Part shown: in pieces, positions 45,062 to 54,174 of the stretch
Layout: the number at the start of each line of letters is the position of its first letter
How positions within the stretch are numbered: position 1 is the first letter of the stretch
Source of the DNA: G965202915 sp965205955
Lineage (GTDB): Bacteria; Pseudomonadota; Gammaproteobacteria; Eutrophobiales; Eutrophobiaceae
DNA: 64,000 bases
Assembly: GCA_965205955.1 (NCBI GenBank)
Contig: OZ242192.1
Location: 124,001 to 188,000, forward strand
Direction of reading: 5' to 3'
Program-made: the position numbers and the translations under genes
Notes under the pieces: generated by a model
Database searches by the model: none
What the model saw: the letters and a program-made list of their open reading frames with translations, nothing else
Told to the model about the DNA's origin: nothing

Positions 45062-45190
45062 ATGAAAAAGTACAAAATGACAGCTTTCATGACATTTATG
45101 TGTTGTGGGCTTTCATCCCAAAGTACCACCGCTTGCCCCTGCGGGTCTGACACCTATCCGGGTCGCACTCTTTCTACTTGTTATCAGTAG
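45062..45190 (+). pseudogene. Start of a third cassette gene, truncated by an IS5-family relic
   Basis: An ATG after GAGG begins MKKYKMTAFMTFMCCGLSS, which looks like a signal peptide or lipoprotein leader. From about 45110 the sequence is instead the antisense of an IS5-type transposase relic, so the original gene is cut. The frame happens to stay open to 45190. Confidence 0.5.
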
Positions 45191-45520
45191 AACTCGGCGC
45201 ATGGATGATGCTGGCATCCACAAGCGTACCCCGGGAGACCTTGCCATCCAGTGGCGGAATTTGCACAAGGTGGTCTCATCGGGAGCCGGTTCTCTACCAA
45301 GAGCAATGCCCGCAAACTGGCGCAATGCGCGGGAACCGTACACGGCGGGGTCGGACAAGTTAAACCCGTGCCGGAGAAAATGGATGCGCAACATGCGTTC
45401 GATGCCCCGCTGCCTTTGTATGAGGATAAAAGGGCTTGATTACTTCGATCAGTTCTTTTCAGGGAATAAGGGCATCCATTTCTTCCAGGAAGCGCTCTTT
45501 ACAGGTTTTCTTGGGTTGCC
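45110..45520 (-). pseudogene. IS5-family transposase remnant
   Basis: On the minus strand fragments read ERFLEEMDALIP, a stop where Trp is usual, KELIEVIKPFYP, then after a frameshift GIERMLRIHFLRHGFNLSDPAVYGSRALRQFAGI and PDETTLCKFRHW. The rest is missing or scrambled. No IS ends are recognised. Confidence 0.75.
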
Positions 45521-45641
45521 CTAGCAAAATCCTTTTGCTGGAAGCGGATAAACATTATCGCTTGAATGGGTTAAATACTGATATGCGCCTGCATCAGCAA
45601 CTTGTGTCCTGCCGGCTATCTGGTATTCTCTTGCTTTCTTC

Positions 45642-45718
45642 AGGCGCGTAGCTCAGCTGGTTAGAGCATCACCTTGACATGGTGGGGGTCGTTGGTTCGA
45701 GTCCAATCGCGCCTACCA
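45642..45718 (+). tRNA. tRNA-Val (GAC)
   Basis: A 77-nt cloverleaf with encoded CCA. The acceptor arms AGGCGCG and CGCGCCT pair fully. The D-arm GCTCAGCTGGTTAGAGC, the anticodon GAC in CTTGACATG and the T-loop GTTCGAGTC are present. It borders the cassette/IS region and could have served as an island boundary. Confidence 0.97.
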
Positions 45719-45784
45719 AATATCCTCAATGAGGGACGGCGGTTCGATGATGCGCCTGACTATGCTTCAACCGAAGCAGGCCGC

Positions 45785-46807
45785 CTACGCCGCCTGCTCC
45801 ATATCGCTGGAATACTTGCCCAAACAGGCCAGGCCATTGCATTTTGCGCGATGCAGTAATGCCTTTTGCGCTCTATCGATATTGTTTGCATCACCGCCCC
45901 AGGATTTTAAACAGGGCTCCTGCAGTGCGCGCCCGTAGGAAAAGCTCAATGGCCAGGGCAGGTCCGGGTTGGCGGCGTTCATTTCGTTGAGGTGCGCGCT
46001 CGCAAGTTCGGCGCTTTGTCCGCCGGAAAGAAAGACAATGCCCGGCAATTCGGCGGGCACGTTTTTCAACAGACAGCGCACCGTCTTTTCGGCGACCTCC
46101 GGGATCCCGGCCTGCTGCGGACATTGGCTGCCGGAGATCACCATATTGGTCTTCAATATGGTATGTTCGATGCTGATCCCCTGGCTCTTCAAGATAGTAA
46201 ACAGCGTTGACAGGGTCATTTCGGTGACATCATAGCATAGGTCTATGGTGTTATCGGCGTCCATCAACACCTCGGGTTCAACCATCGGCACGATGCCGGC
46301 CTGCTGGCAAATTCCGGCATAGCGGGCGAGCGCATGCATATTGGCATCGATGCATGCCTGTGTCGGGATGCCGCCGCCAATGGCGATCACGGCGCGCCAT
46401 TTGGCAAATTTCGCCCCCAGCGTTTTATATTCGGCTACTCTGGCGGCCAATCCGTCCAGTCCCTCGGTCACCTTTTCACCCGGATGGAGGGCAAAATCCT
46501 TTGCGCCTGTATCGACCTTGATGCCGGCTATAATGCCCCGGTCTTGCAACACCCGGGGGAAAGGCGTGCCGTCAGCGGCGCACTGCCGAATCGTCTCATC
46601 GTACAGGATCATTCCGCTGATATAGTCGGCGCTGCCGGGACTGGTGATCAATAAATCGCGATAGGCCCTTCGGCTTTTTTCAGTCGATTCAATATGGATT
46701 GCATCGAATCTTTTTTTTATCGTCGGCGTGCTTTCGTCAATGGCAAGGATCCCCTTGCCCCTGGCCATCATTGCCGCAACAGTTTCCTGCAGTTCCTGTG
46801 TGCTCAT
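45785..46807 (-). CDS. Fructose-bisphosphate aldolase class I
   Basis: 340 residues, eukaryote-like class I aldolase that works through a Schiff base, not a metal. Visible features are GILAIDESTPTIKKRF, KWRAVI, the region VPMVEPEVLMD, the Schiff-base Lys in HTILKTNMV and FLSGGQS. It cleaves or forms fructose-1,6-bisphosphate. It is last in the run tkt-gap-pgk-pyk-fba. Proteobacteria often carry the class II enzyme at this place. Confidence 0.95.
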   Translation of the reverse strand: MSTQELQETVAAMMARGKGILAIDESTPTIKKRFDAIHIESTEKSRRAYRDLLITSPGSADYISGMILYDETIRQCAADGTPFPRVLQDRGIIAGIKVDTGAKDFALHPGEKVTEGLDGLAARVAEYKTLGAKFAKWRAVIAIGGGIPTQACIDANMHALARYAGICQQAGIVPMVEPEVLMDADNTIDLCYDVTEMTLSTLFTILKSQGISIEHTILKTNMVISGSQCPQQAGIPEVAEKTVRCLLKNVPAELPGIVFLSGGQSAELASAHLNEMNAANPDLPWPLSFSYGRALQEPCLKSWGGDANNIDRAQKALLHRAKCNGLACLGKYSSDMEQAA

Positions 46808-46860
46808 AGGCTCCTCTGTATCTTGTATTTGTTTGAATGGTACACGGCTAAACCAAAACT

Positions 46861-48303
46861 TTAAAATGTATGCTGGGCAACCTCACCCACCCGAATTATT
46901 TTCATATCGTTCGTGCCGCCGCGCTTCCCGCGCATATCACCCTTGGTGATAATGACAAGATTATGCTTTTCCAGCAGGCCCTTGCGCATCAATATATCAA
47001 TACTTTCCTTATTCACTTCCTGCGGATCGGTATGGGTGATGTCGAATTTTATCGGGTAAACCCCGCGGTATAATGTGACTCTTCTGCGAGTCGAGGCATG
47101 CCGGGTAAGCGCAAAAATAGGAATGCCCGAACTAATGCGCGACATCCACAGGCAGGTTGCGCCGGTTTCGGTCAAGGCCATTATAGCCTTGGCGCCAATG
47201 TGATTGGCCGCATACATTGTTGACATGGCAATGGTTTTATCGATCCCCTCGAAGAGCTGATCGATCCTGTGATCGGATACCCGCACGGTGCGCTGTTTTT
47301 CTGTTTCCTCACAGATATTCGACATCGAGCGCACGACCTTGCCGGGGTAGTGGCCGATGCTGGTTTCGGCCGACAGCATTACCGCATCGGTTCCGTCCAA
47401 CACCGCATTGGCAACATCAAAGACTTCCGCGCGAGTCGGCATTTGATGCTCGATCATCGATTCCATCATTTGAGTCGAGGTAATGACGACCTTGTCCATG
47501 TCCCTTGCCAGTTTGATCAGGCGTTTTTGCACCGGCGGCAAGGCGGCGTCGCCAATTTCCACCCCCAGATCTCCCCGCGCAATCATAATGGCATCGGAGG
47601 CCTCGATTATTTCTTCAATATTATCGAGCGCTTCGGCGCGTTCGATCTTGGCAATAATCCTGGCATCGGAGTTATATGCCTCCAGCATTTTTCTTACTCT
47701 TTGGATGTCTTCGGCAAGCCTTGGAAATGATACGGCAATAAAATCAACTCCAATACTTACGGCATGCGCCAAATCCTCCTCGTCCTTTTCTGTAAATACC
47801 TCTGCCGAAAGCCCCCCTCCCCGCAAGTTCAATCCTTTACTGTTGGTCAACTCGCCGCCGGTTATGATTTCACCGATCACCTTGTTTTTGCCTACTTTTT
47901 TAACTTGTATGACAATGCGGCCGTCATCAAGAAGCAGAACATCGCCGCTACGCACGTCGCGAGGCAGGTTCTTGTAGCTCACGCCGACATGTTTTTCATT
48001 TCCCGCATCGATGCCAAGATCGGTGTCTATAGTGAATATATTACCTTCGCGCAGCTGTACCCTGCCTTCATTGAAATGTTCAATGCGCACCTTGGGGCCT
48101 TGCAAATCGGCAATGATGCCCACGGAGTGGTTGTATTTAACGGAAAGCTCGCGCACCTTTTCCGTGCGGTCTTTATGATGCTGATGGGTTTGATGGGAAT
48201 AATTCAACCGAAATACATCCACGCCCGCCTCGAACACCTTTTCCAGCACATCGGGCTCATCGGTGGCAGGGCCAAGGGTGGCAATAATTTTTGTTCTTCT
48301 CAT
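46861..48303 (-). CDS. pyk: Pyruvate kinase
   Basis: 480 residues. Family features are MRRTKIIATLGPATDE, FRLNYSH, the DLQGPKVRI segment, the catalytic Lys in IIAKIERAEALDNIEEII, the GDLGVEIG motif and ESMIEHQMPTRAEVFDVANAVLDGTDAVMLSAETSIG. It makes pyruvate and ATP from PEP. It lies 53 bp upstream of the aldolase and 73 bp downstream of pgk on the minus strand. Confidence 0.97.
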   Translation of the reverse strand: MRRTKIIATLGPATDEPDVLEKVFEAGVDVFRLNYSHQTHQHHKDRTEKVRELSVKYNHSVGIIADLQGPKVRIEHFNEGRVQLREGNIFTIDTDLGIDAGNEKHVGVSYKNLPRDVRSGDVLLLDDGRIVIQVKKVGKNKVIGEIITGGELTNSKGLNLRGGGLSAEVFTEKDEEDLAHAVSIGVDFIAVSFPRLAEDIQRVRKMLEAYNSDARIIAKIERAEALDNIEEIIEASDAIMIARGDLGVEIGDAALPPVQKRLIKLARDMDKVVITSTQMMESMIEHQMPTRAEVFDVANAVLDGTDAVMLSAETSIGHYPGKVVRSMSNICEETEKQRTVRVSDHRIDQLFEGIDKTIAMSTMYAANHIGAKAIMALTETGATCLWMSRISSGIPIFALTRHASTRRRVTLYRGVYPIKFDITHTDPQEVNKESIDILMRKGLLEKHNLVIITKGDMRGKRGGTNDMKIIRVGEVAQHTF

Positions 48304-48376
48304 TTAATGGGAACAAATAGTCAAATCTGTCATGTAGCCAGCGGAAATGAAGAAATAATATCCGGCACAGGGATCA

Positions 48377-49591
48377 TCAAAGATCCCGGCCCAATTCCAT
48401 AGCGTTCCATGCGCGCGCCGCCTCTTCCAGCATTGCAATCGCCGGCAATTTTTTCCCTTCCAGAAACGCAAGAAATGCTCCGCCACCAGTGGAAATATAA
48501 TCGATATCCCTGGCGACATTATATTTTGCAATTGCCGCCAGCGTATCTCCGCCGCCGCCTACAGAATACGCGGAACTGGAGGCAATGGCGGCGGCTATCT
48601 CCCTGGTGCCCTCGCCGAACCTGTCAAATTCGAATACGCCCAGCGGGCCGTTCCAAATGATCGTCCCTGCATCCGCCAGTATGTTAGCCAATACGGCTAT
48701 TGTTGCGGGACCGACATCCAGAATTAAATCGTCATCCGCGATCCGGCCAAGCGGTTTTATTTCGGCCCGGGCATCCTCATTGCACTGTTTCGCGCACACC
48801 GCATCGACCGGCAGGCGAATTGCGCATTTTTTTGCTTCGGCCTGATCGAGTATATTCCTTGCCGCATCAACCAGATCCGCTTCATACAGCGATTGGCCAA
48901 TATTATGCCCCGCCGCCTTGAGAAAGGTATTGGCCACTCCTCCTCCTGCAATCAGCTCATCGACTATATCGATCAGTGATTCGAGCGCCACGAGTTTAGT
49001 GGATATTTTTGCTCCGCCAACAACCGCCGCCAGCGGTTTTTCAGGGTTTCTCATTATCCCGGATAATGCCTTGAGCTCAGTGATCAGCAAAGGCCCCGCA
49101 CAGGAAATCTTGGCATATTTCACCACGCCATGAGTCGATGCCTGGGTGCGATGCGCAGTGGCAAAGGCATCATTGACATAGACATCACACAGTGCCGCTA
49201 TTTTGCGGGCCAGCCCATCTTCATTATCCCGCTCGCCCCGTTCAAAGCGGACGTTTTCACACAGCACCACATCGTGATCGGAGAAATCAATGCCGTCAAT
49301 CCAGTTTTTAATCAGCGGCACTTCCCTGGCCAGTAGCTGGGATAAACAATCGGCCACAGCCTGCAATGAGAGTCCCTCATCATATTTACCCTCTATCGGG
49401 CGTCCCAGGTGGGAAACAATTATAATTTTTATATTTTTCCCGGCACTGACTTTTTCCAGTGTCGGCAGGCTGGCTACTATCCGGGTATCGTCCACCACCT
49501 GCCCGTCCTTAATGGGCACATTATAGTCTTCCCGGATAAGCACCGTTTTATTGCTTAGATCCAGATCGGCAATTTTTACCAGTACGGACAC
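48377..49591 (-). CDS. pgk: Phosphoglycerate kinase
   Basis: 404 residues from a GTG at 49591, eight bases after the gap stop. The frame extends to 49657 inside gap, but that part is not family-like. Features: TVLIREDYNVPIKDG, IIVSHLGRP, CENVRFERGE, the ALRGGVVA-like AAVVGGAKISTKL, IWNGPLGVFEF and SVGGGGDTLAA near the C-terminus. It interconverts 1,3-bisphosphoglycerate and 3-phosphoglycerate with ADP/ATP. Confidence 0.96.
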   Translation of the reverse strand: MSVLVKIADLDLSNKTVLIREDYNVPIKDGQVVDDTRIVASLPTLEKVSAGKNIKIIIVSHLGRPIEGKYDEGLSLQAVADCLSQLLAREVPLIKNWIDGIDFSDHDVVLCENVRFERGERDNEDGLARKIAALCDVYVNDAFATAHRTQASTHGVVKYAKISCAGPLLITELKALSGIMRNPEKPLAAVVGGAKISTKLVALESLIDIVDELIAGGGVANTFLKAAGHNIGQSLYEADLVDAARNILDQAEAKKCAIRLPVDAVCAKQCNEDARAEIKPLGRIADDDLILDVGPATIAVLANILADAGTIIWNGPLGVFEFDRFGEGTREIAAAIASSSAYSVGGGGDTLAAIAKYNVARDIDYISTGGGAFLAFLEGKKLPAIAMLEEAARAWNAMELGRDL

Positions 49592-49599
49592 CTTGGATA

Positions 49600-50613
49600 T
49601 CAACCGGCCTGCATCAGCGCAACTGCGGCATCCAACATTCGATTTGAGAACCCCCACTCATTATCGTACCAGGCAACCACCTTGACCAGCGTGCCGTCAA
49701 TAACTTTCGTCAGCGAGGTATCATAGATCGAGGACGCCGGATCATGATTGAAGTCAATCGAGACCAGCGGCTCCGAATTGCAGGCCAGGATCCCTTTCAG
49801 CGGCCCGTCGGCGGCGGACTGCATGACGGAATTTATCTCCCCGGCGCTGGTTTCCCTGGCGGCAATGAAACTCAGATCGATCATGGAAACATTTATTGTG
49901 GGAACGCGAACGGCATATCCGTCAAGCCTGCCCCGGAGCTCCGGCAATACCAGCCCCACTGCCGCGGCGGCGCCGGTTTTGGTCGGGATCATCGACATGG
50001 TCGCCGAGCGTGCGCGGCGCAGATCGGAATGATACACGTCGGTTAAAACCTGATCGTTGGTATAGGCATGCACCGTTGTCATGACGCCGCTGACAAGGCC
50101 GATGTTTTCATGTATTACCTTGACAACGGGAGCAAGACAGTTGGTTGTGCATGAGGCATTCGAGATTACTTTATCGGAGGCCTTCAATATATGATGATTG
50201 ACGCCATAGACGATAGTTGCATCCACGTCCCCTCCGCCGGGGGCGGAGATAATCACTTTTTTTGCGCCACCTTTTAAATGGGCGCTGGCTTTTTCCTTGC
50301 TGAGAAAAAACCCGGTGGATTCATATACCACATCCACGCCCAAATCACCCCAGGGCAGTCTGGACGGATCGGGTTCAGACAGTACCTTTATCCTGTCGCC
50401 ATTAACGATCATCATGGTACCTTCCACACTGATGGCGCCGGAAAATTTACCATGAGCGGTATCGTAGCGAGTCAGATGCGCATTGGTATGGACATCACCC
50501 AGATCGTTGATTGCAACAATCTGAATATCCTTGTTGCGCCCGGATTCATAGGCGGCGCGCAATATATTGCGGCCAATTCTTCCGTACCCGTTTATCGCTG
50601 CCTTAATTGCCAT
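49600..50613 (-). CDS. gap: Glyceraldehyde-3-phosphate dehydrogenase, type I
   Basis: 337 residues. The Rossmann motif is INGYGRIGRN. The catalytic Cys155 is in SNASCTTNCLAP and His182 in TTVHAYTNDQ. IVAINDLGD places an Asp after beta-2, which usually favours NAD over NADP. The next gene, pgk, follows by eight bases and tkt precedes by 40, so it lies in one operon usable in glycolysis, gluconeogenesis or the Calvin cycle. Confidence 0.97.
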   Translation of the reverse strand: MAIKAAINGYGRIGRNILRAAYESGRNKDIQIVAINDLGDVHTNAHLTRYDTAHGKFSGAISVEGTMMIVNGDRIKVLSEPDPSRLPWGDLGVDVVYESTGFFLSKEKASAHLKGGAKKVIISAPGGGDVDATIVYGVNHHILKASDKVISNASCTTNCLAPVVKVIHENIGLVSGVMTTVHAYTNDQVLTDVYHSDLRRARSATMSMIPTKTGAAAAVGLVLPELRGRLDGYAVRVPTINVSMIDLSFIAARETSAGEINSVMQSAADGPLKGILACNSEPLVSIDFNHDPASSIYDTSLTKVIDGTLVKVVAWYDNEWGFSNRMLDAAVALMQAG

Positions 50614-50653
50614 TATCGCTCACCTCAATTTCCAAATGCGAGTTTCACCGTTA

Positions 50654-52651
50654 TCAATCAAGAATATCAAGCGCCAGGCTCATCAGTCTGTCTTCGGTAA
50701 TGTCAAAATGTTTATACACATCATCGGCCGGCGCCGATTCGCCAAAGGTATCGAGACCGACAACCTCACCCTCCAGGCCGACATATTTTCTCCAGTAGTC
50801 CTTTATACCCGCCTCGATAGCGATGCGCTTTCTGCACGCCGGGGTCAATACGGAATCCTTATAATCCTGTGTCTGCCGATCAAACACATCGGTTGAAGGC
50901 ATCGAGATGGCCCGGACTTTCCTGCCCTGCTCAATAAGTTTGACAGCAACATTATATGCCAAACAGACTTCCGAACCAGTCGAAATAATAATTAATTCAG
51001 GCTCGGCATCATCACAGGTCAGCGTATAGGCCCCGCAATCAATCCGTTGCATCTGCTCTCTGCTCCTGGGAACCTGTAGCAGGTTCTGCCGGGAAAACAA
51101 TAATGCGGTTGGGCCGTCACGGCGTTCAATAGCCATGCGCCAGGCTACCGCTGTTTCGACCGTGTCGCAGGGGCGCCACAGCGACATGTTGGGAATGAAG
51201 CGTAGCGTTGCCGCCTGCTCGACGGGCTGATGAGTGGGGCCGTCTTCGCCCAGGCCGATTGAATCATGGGTAAAGACAAAGACATTGCGCAGTCTCATCA
51301 TTGCCGCCATGCGCAACGCATTTCTGGCATACTCGGAAAACATCAAAAATGTGCCGCCGTATGGAATGAAGCCGCCATGCAGCGCAATGCCATTATTAAT
51401 GGCCGCCATGGCAAACTCTCTGACACCATAATATATATAATTGCCATCAGGACTCTCCGCGGACAAGGTTTGCGAACCGCTCCAGCGGGTGAGGTTCGAA
51501 CCGCTCAGATCGGCCGAACCGCCGATCAACTCGGGCAATATCGGACCATAGACATTCAAAGCCTGTTGAGATGCCTTGCGCGTGGCCATGTTTTCTGGTT
51601 TTTCAAATGTTGCATCGATATATGCGGTGGTGGTTTTTGTCCACCCCCCGGGAAGTTCCATTCCCATGCGGCGCAGAAATTCGGCAGCCTGTTGCGGATA
51701 TGAATTTTTATATTCGGAAAACAGATTATTCCAATCGCCCTCAAGTTGTTGCCCCTTCTGTCTGGCATCCCAGCCCTGGTAATATGCGGCGGGAATTTCA
51801 AACGGTCTGAACTTCCAACCCAGCGCTTGTCTTGTCAATTCAACCTCCTCCTCGCCCAGAGACGCACCGTGGCTCTCAGCCTTGCCCTGTTTATTCGGGG
51901 AGCCCCAGCCGATAATGGTATTGCAACATATCAGACTCGGGCAGTTTTTCTCGGCAAGGGCCGATGTTATGGCCGCTTTAATCCGGCCGGCATCATGCCC
52001 GTCAACATTATCAATCACATGCCAGCCATAGGACTCAAAGCGCCGGGCAGTATCATCGGTAAACCAACCCCGTACATCACCATCGATGGATATTCGATTA
52101 TTGTCGAATATCCCGATCAATTTGCCCAGCTTCAATGTGCCTGCCAGTGAGCAGGCCTCGTGAGAGATCCCTTCCATCAGGCAGCCGTCACCAACGGAAA
52201 AGTAGGTGTAGTGATCGATAATGTTGAGATTATCGCGATTGAAACGTGCCGCAAGCGTGCGTTCGGCGATAGCCATGCCGACAGCGTTGGCCAGACCCTG
52301 TCCGAGGGGGCCGGTAGTCGCTTCAATTCCGGGCACATGACCATATTCGGGGTGCCCCGGTGTTTTTGACCGCAGCCGCCTGAAATTTTTTATTTCATCG
52401 ATAGACAGATCGTAGCCGCACAGATGCAGAATCGAGTACAGCAACATCGATCCGTGCCCATTCGACATGATGAATCGGTCCCGGTTGTGCCAGTTTGGGT
52501 TATTGGGGTTGTGTCTGAGAAAGTCATTCCATAAAACCTCGGCGATATCCGCCATGCCCATGGGCGCGCCCGGATGACCGGAATTGGCCCTCTGAACGGC
52601 ATCCATGCTTAATGCGCGTATGGCATTGGCAAGCTCACGCCTGGAAGGCAT
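50654..52651 (-). CDS. tkt: Transketolase
   Basis: 665 residues from the ATG at 52651, which has AAGGAG nine bases upstream; an ATG 11 codons earlier lacks such a site. Thiamine diphosphate enzyme features: RANSGHPGAPMGMADIAEVLW, the cofactor motif GDGCLMEGISHEACSLAGTLKLGKLIGIFDNN, and THDSIGLGEDGPTHQPVEQAATLR. It moves two-carbon units between sugar phosphates in the pentose phosphate or Calvin cycle. First gene of tkt-gap-pgk-pyk-fba. Confidence 0.97.
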   Translation of the reverse strand: MPSRRELANAIRALSMDAVQRANSGHPGAPMGMADIAEVLWNDFLRHNPNNPNWHNRDRFIMSNGHGSMLLYSILHLCGYDLSIDEIKNFRRLRSKTPGHPEYGHVPGIEATTGPLGQGLANAVGMAIAERTLAARFNRDNLNIIDHYTYFSVGDGCLMEGISHEACSLAGTLKLGKLIGIFDNNRISIDGDVRGWFTDDTARRFESYGWHVIDNVDGHDAGRIKAAITSALAEKNCPSLICCNTIIGWGSPNKQGKAESHGASLGEEEVELTRQALGWKFRPFEIPAAYYQGWDARQKGQQLEGDWNNLFSEYKNSYPQQAAEFLRRMGMELPGGWTKTTTAYIDATFEKPENMATRKASQQALNVYGPILPELIGGSADLSGSNLTRWSGSQTLSAESPDGNYIYYGVREFAMAAINNGIALHGGFIPYGGTFLMFSEYARNALRMAAMMRLRNVFVFTHDSIGLGEDGPTHQPVEQAATLRFIPNMSLWRPCDTVETAVAWRMAIERRDGPTALLFSRQNLLQVPRSREQMQRIDCGAYTLTCDDAEPELIIISTGSEVCLAYNVAVKLIEQGRKVRAISMPSTDVFDRQTQDYKDSVLTPACRKRIAIEAGIKDYWRKYVGLEGEVVGLDTFGESAPADDVYKHFDITEDRLMSLALDILD

Positions 52652-52795
52652 AGTGTTTTGCTCCTTATTAATGGCGATATTCATCGTGTGAGAACTAATA
52701 CTGTAATGGTGTGCTCAGAGAAAGCGCTGCATACATCACTTAATTATACAATCGATAGACTATATCGCCCATTTTCACCCTGCAGACCGGCAAGG

Positions 52796-53068
52796 CTATT
52801 CTTTGGGCGGCACATATTCTTCAGGGCGTTCGGACCCGCCGCCAAAAAAGAATTTCTCCATCTCCTCTTCCAGAAAAAGCCTTGCCTTGGGTTCGAACGG
52901 TGTCAGGCGGTATTCATTGATCAGCATGGTCTGGTGAGAAAGCCACATTTGCCATGCCTCCTGTGACACATTTTCGAGAATACGCTGCCCCAGTTTACCC
53001 GGATAGGGCACAAATTTTAAGCCCTCCGCCTCTTTTCCCAGCTTTACGCATTTGATCATACGGCTCAT
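52796..53068 (-). CDS. yggX: Fe(II)-trafficking/oxidative damage protection protein YggX
   Basis: 90 residues with the family's start SRMIKCVKLGKEAEGL, the single conserved Cys, PYPGKLGQRI, and the block EAWQMWLSHQTMLINEYRL. YggX protects iron-sulfur clusters from oxidative damage. It overlaps mutY by the ATGA tetramer, the standard mutY-yggX arrangement. Confidence 0.96.
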   Translation of the reverse strand: MSRMIKCVKLGKEAEGLKFVPYPGKLGQRILENVSQEAWQMWLSHQTMLINEYRLTPFEPKARLFLEEEMEKFFFGGGSERPEEYVPPKE

Positions 53069-54156
53069 ATTGCTTCTCCAGATGAATTTTCGTTGAATTG
53101 TTCGATCAGCTGTTTGACCGGGGCGGGCAACCCTAATTGCTGTTTATTCCTGAAAGAAAACCAGCAATACGGCGCCGTCTCCCGAATCATCCCGCCCGCT
53201 GGATCGACCTGCACATGGAGCGGGGTAATATCCAGACAAAAATGGCTGAATTTATGCCTGAGCTTTTTTTGCTCTGCAAGCGCAAGCACCCGGTAACCCA
53301 GTTTATCCTGTATCCATTGCCTTGCATCTGTTTCCGGCGCACATTCGGGGAAGCTCCATAAACCGCCCCATATCCCGGTCGGCGGCCTTTGTTGCAGAAA
53401 CACTTCGCCCCGGTCATTTTCCATCATCACGAATCTGGTTATTTTCAAAGGCAGCGCCTTTTTCGGCCTGGATGACGGCAGCTCATGCTGCGTTCCCAGG
53501 CGGTTTGCCTGGCATCTCCCTGCAAGGGGGCAGATCCGGCAATGAGGATTACGGCGCAAACAAACCGTTGCGCCCAGGTCCATAATCGCCTGATTGTATT
53601 CGGCGGCATTCTCATTCGGGGTCAATCGCTCCGCCAGCCGCCAAAGTTTATTTTCGACCCGTCTTTCACCGTACCAGCCTTCGATTCCCATGCAACGAGT
53701 CAATACGCGCCTGACATTACCATCCAGTATCGGATGCCGCTGTCCGTGGGACAAAGACAGTATTGCGCCCGCCGTCGATCGGCCTATACCGGGAAGACCG
53801 ATTAACGAATCGATATCGGCGGGAAACTCGCCCGAATAATCGCCATGTATAATCTGCGCACAACGATGCAGTGCCCTGGCGCGGGCATAGTACCCCAATC
53901 CGGTCCAGATATGCAGCACATCATCGAGCCGGGCTTCGGCCAATGCGGCCACCTCCGGGAACCGCTCCATGAAACGAATGAAATACGGGATCACTGTCTT
54001 CACCCGGGTCTGTTGCAGCATGATTTCAGAAACCCACGCATGATAAGGATCGCGGTTGATCTGCCATGGCAGATCATGCCTGCCATGACTCGGAAACCAT
54101 GCCAGTAATGCGGCTGCAAATTCACGATCATCCACGGGGTACTGTTCCGAAGTCAT
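53065..54156 (-). CDS. mutY: A/G-specific adenine glycosylase
   Basis: 363 residues. The helix-hairpin-helix DNA glycosylase core has the catalytic Glu in SEIMLQQTRV and Asp in PILDGNVRR, with hairpin LPGIGRSTAGAI. Four Cys spaced 6-2-5 (CLRRNPHCRICPLAGRC) bind a 4Fe-4S cluster. The C-terminal Nudix-like domain reads 8-oxoG. It removes A opposite 8-oxoG. It lies between asmA (18 bp away) and yggX. Confidence 0.97.
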   Translation of the reverse strand: MTSEQYPVDDREFAAALLAWFPSHGRHDLPWQINRDPYHAWVSEIMLQQTRVKTVIPYFIRFMERFPEVAALAEARLDDVLHIWTGLGYYARARALHRCAQIIHGDYSGEFPADIDSLIGLPGIGRSTAGAILSLSHGQRHPILDGNVRRVLTRCMGIEGWYGERRVENKLWRLAERLTPNENAAEYNQAIMDLGATVCLRRNPHCRICPLAGRCQANRLGTQHELPSSRPKKALPLKITRFVMMENDRGEVFLQQRPPTGIWGGLWSFPECAPETDARQWIQDKLGYRVLALAEQKKLRHKFSHFCLDITPLHVQVDPAGGMIRETAPYCWFSFRNKQQLGLPAPVKQLIEQFNENSSGEAI

Positions 54157-54174
54157 AATGCCGCCAACAATTTT

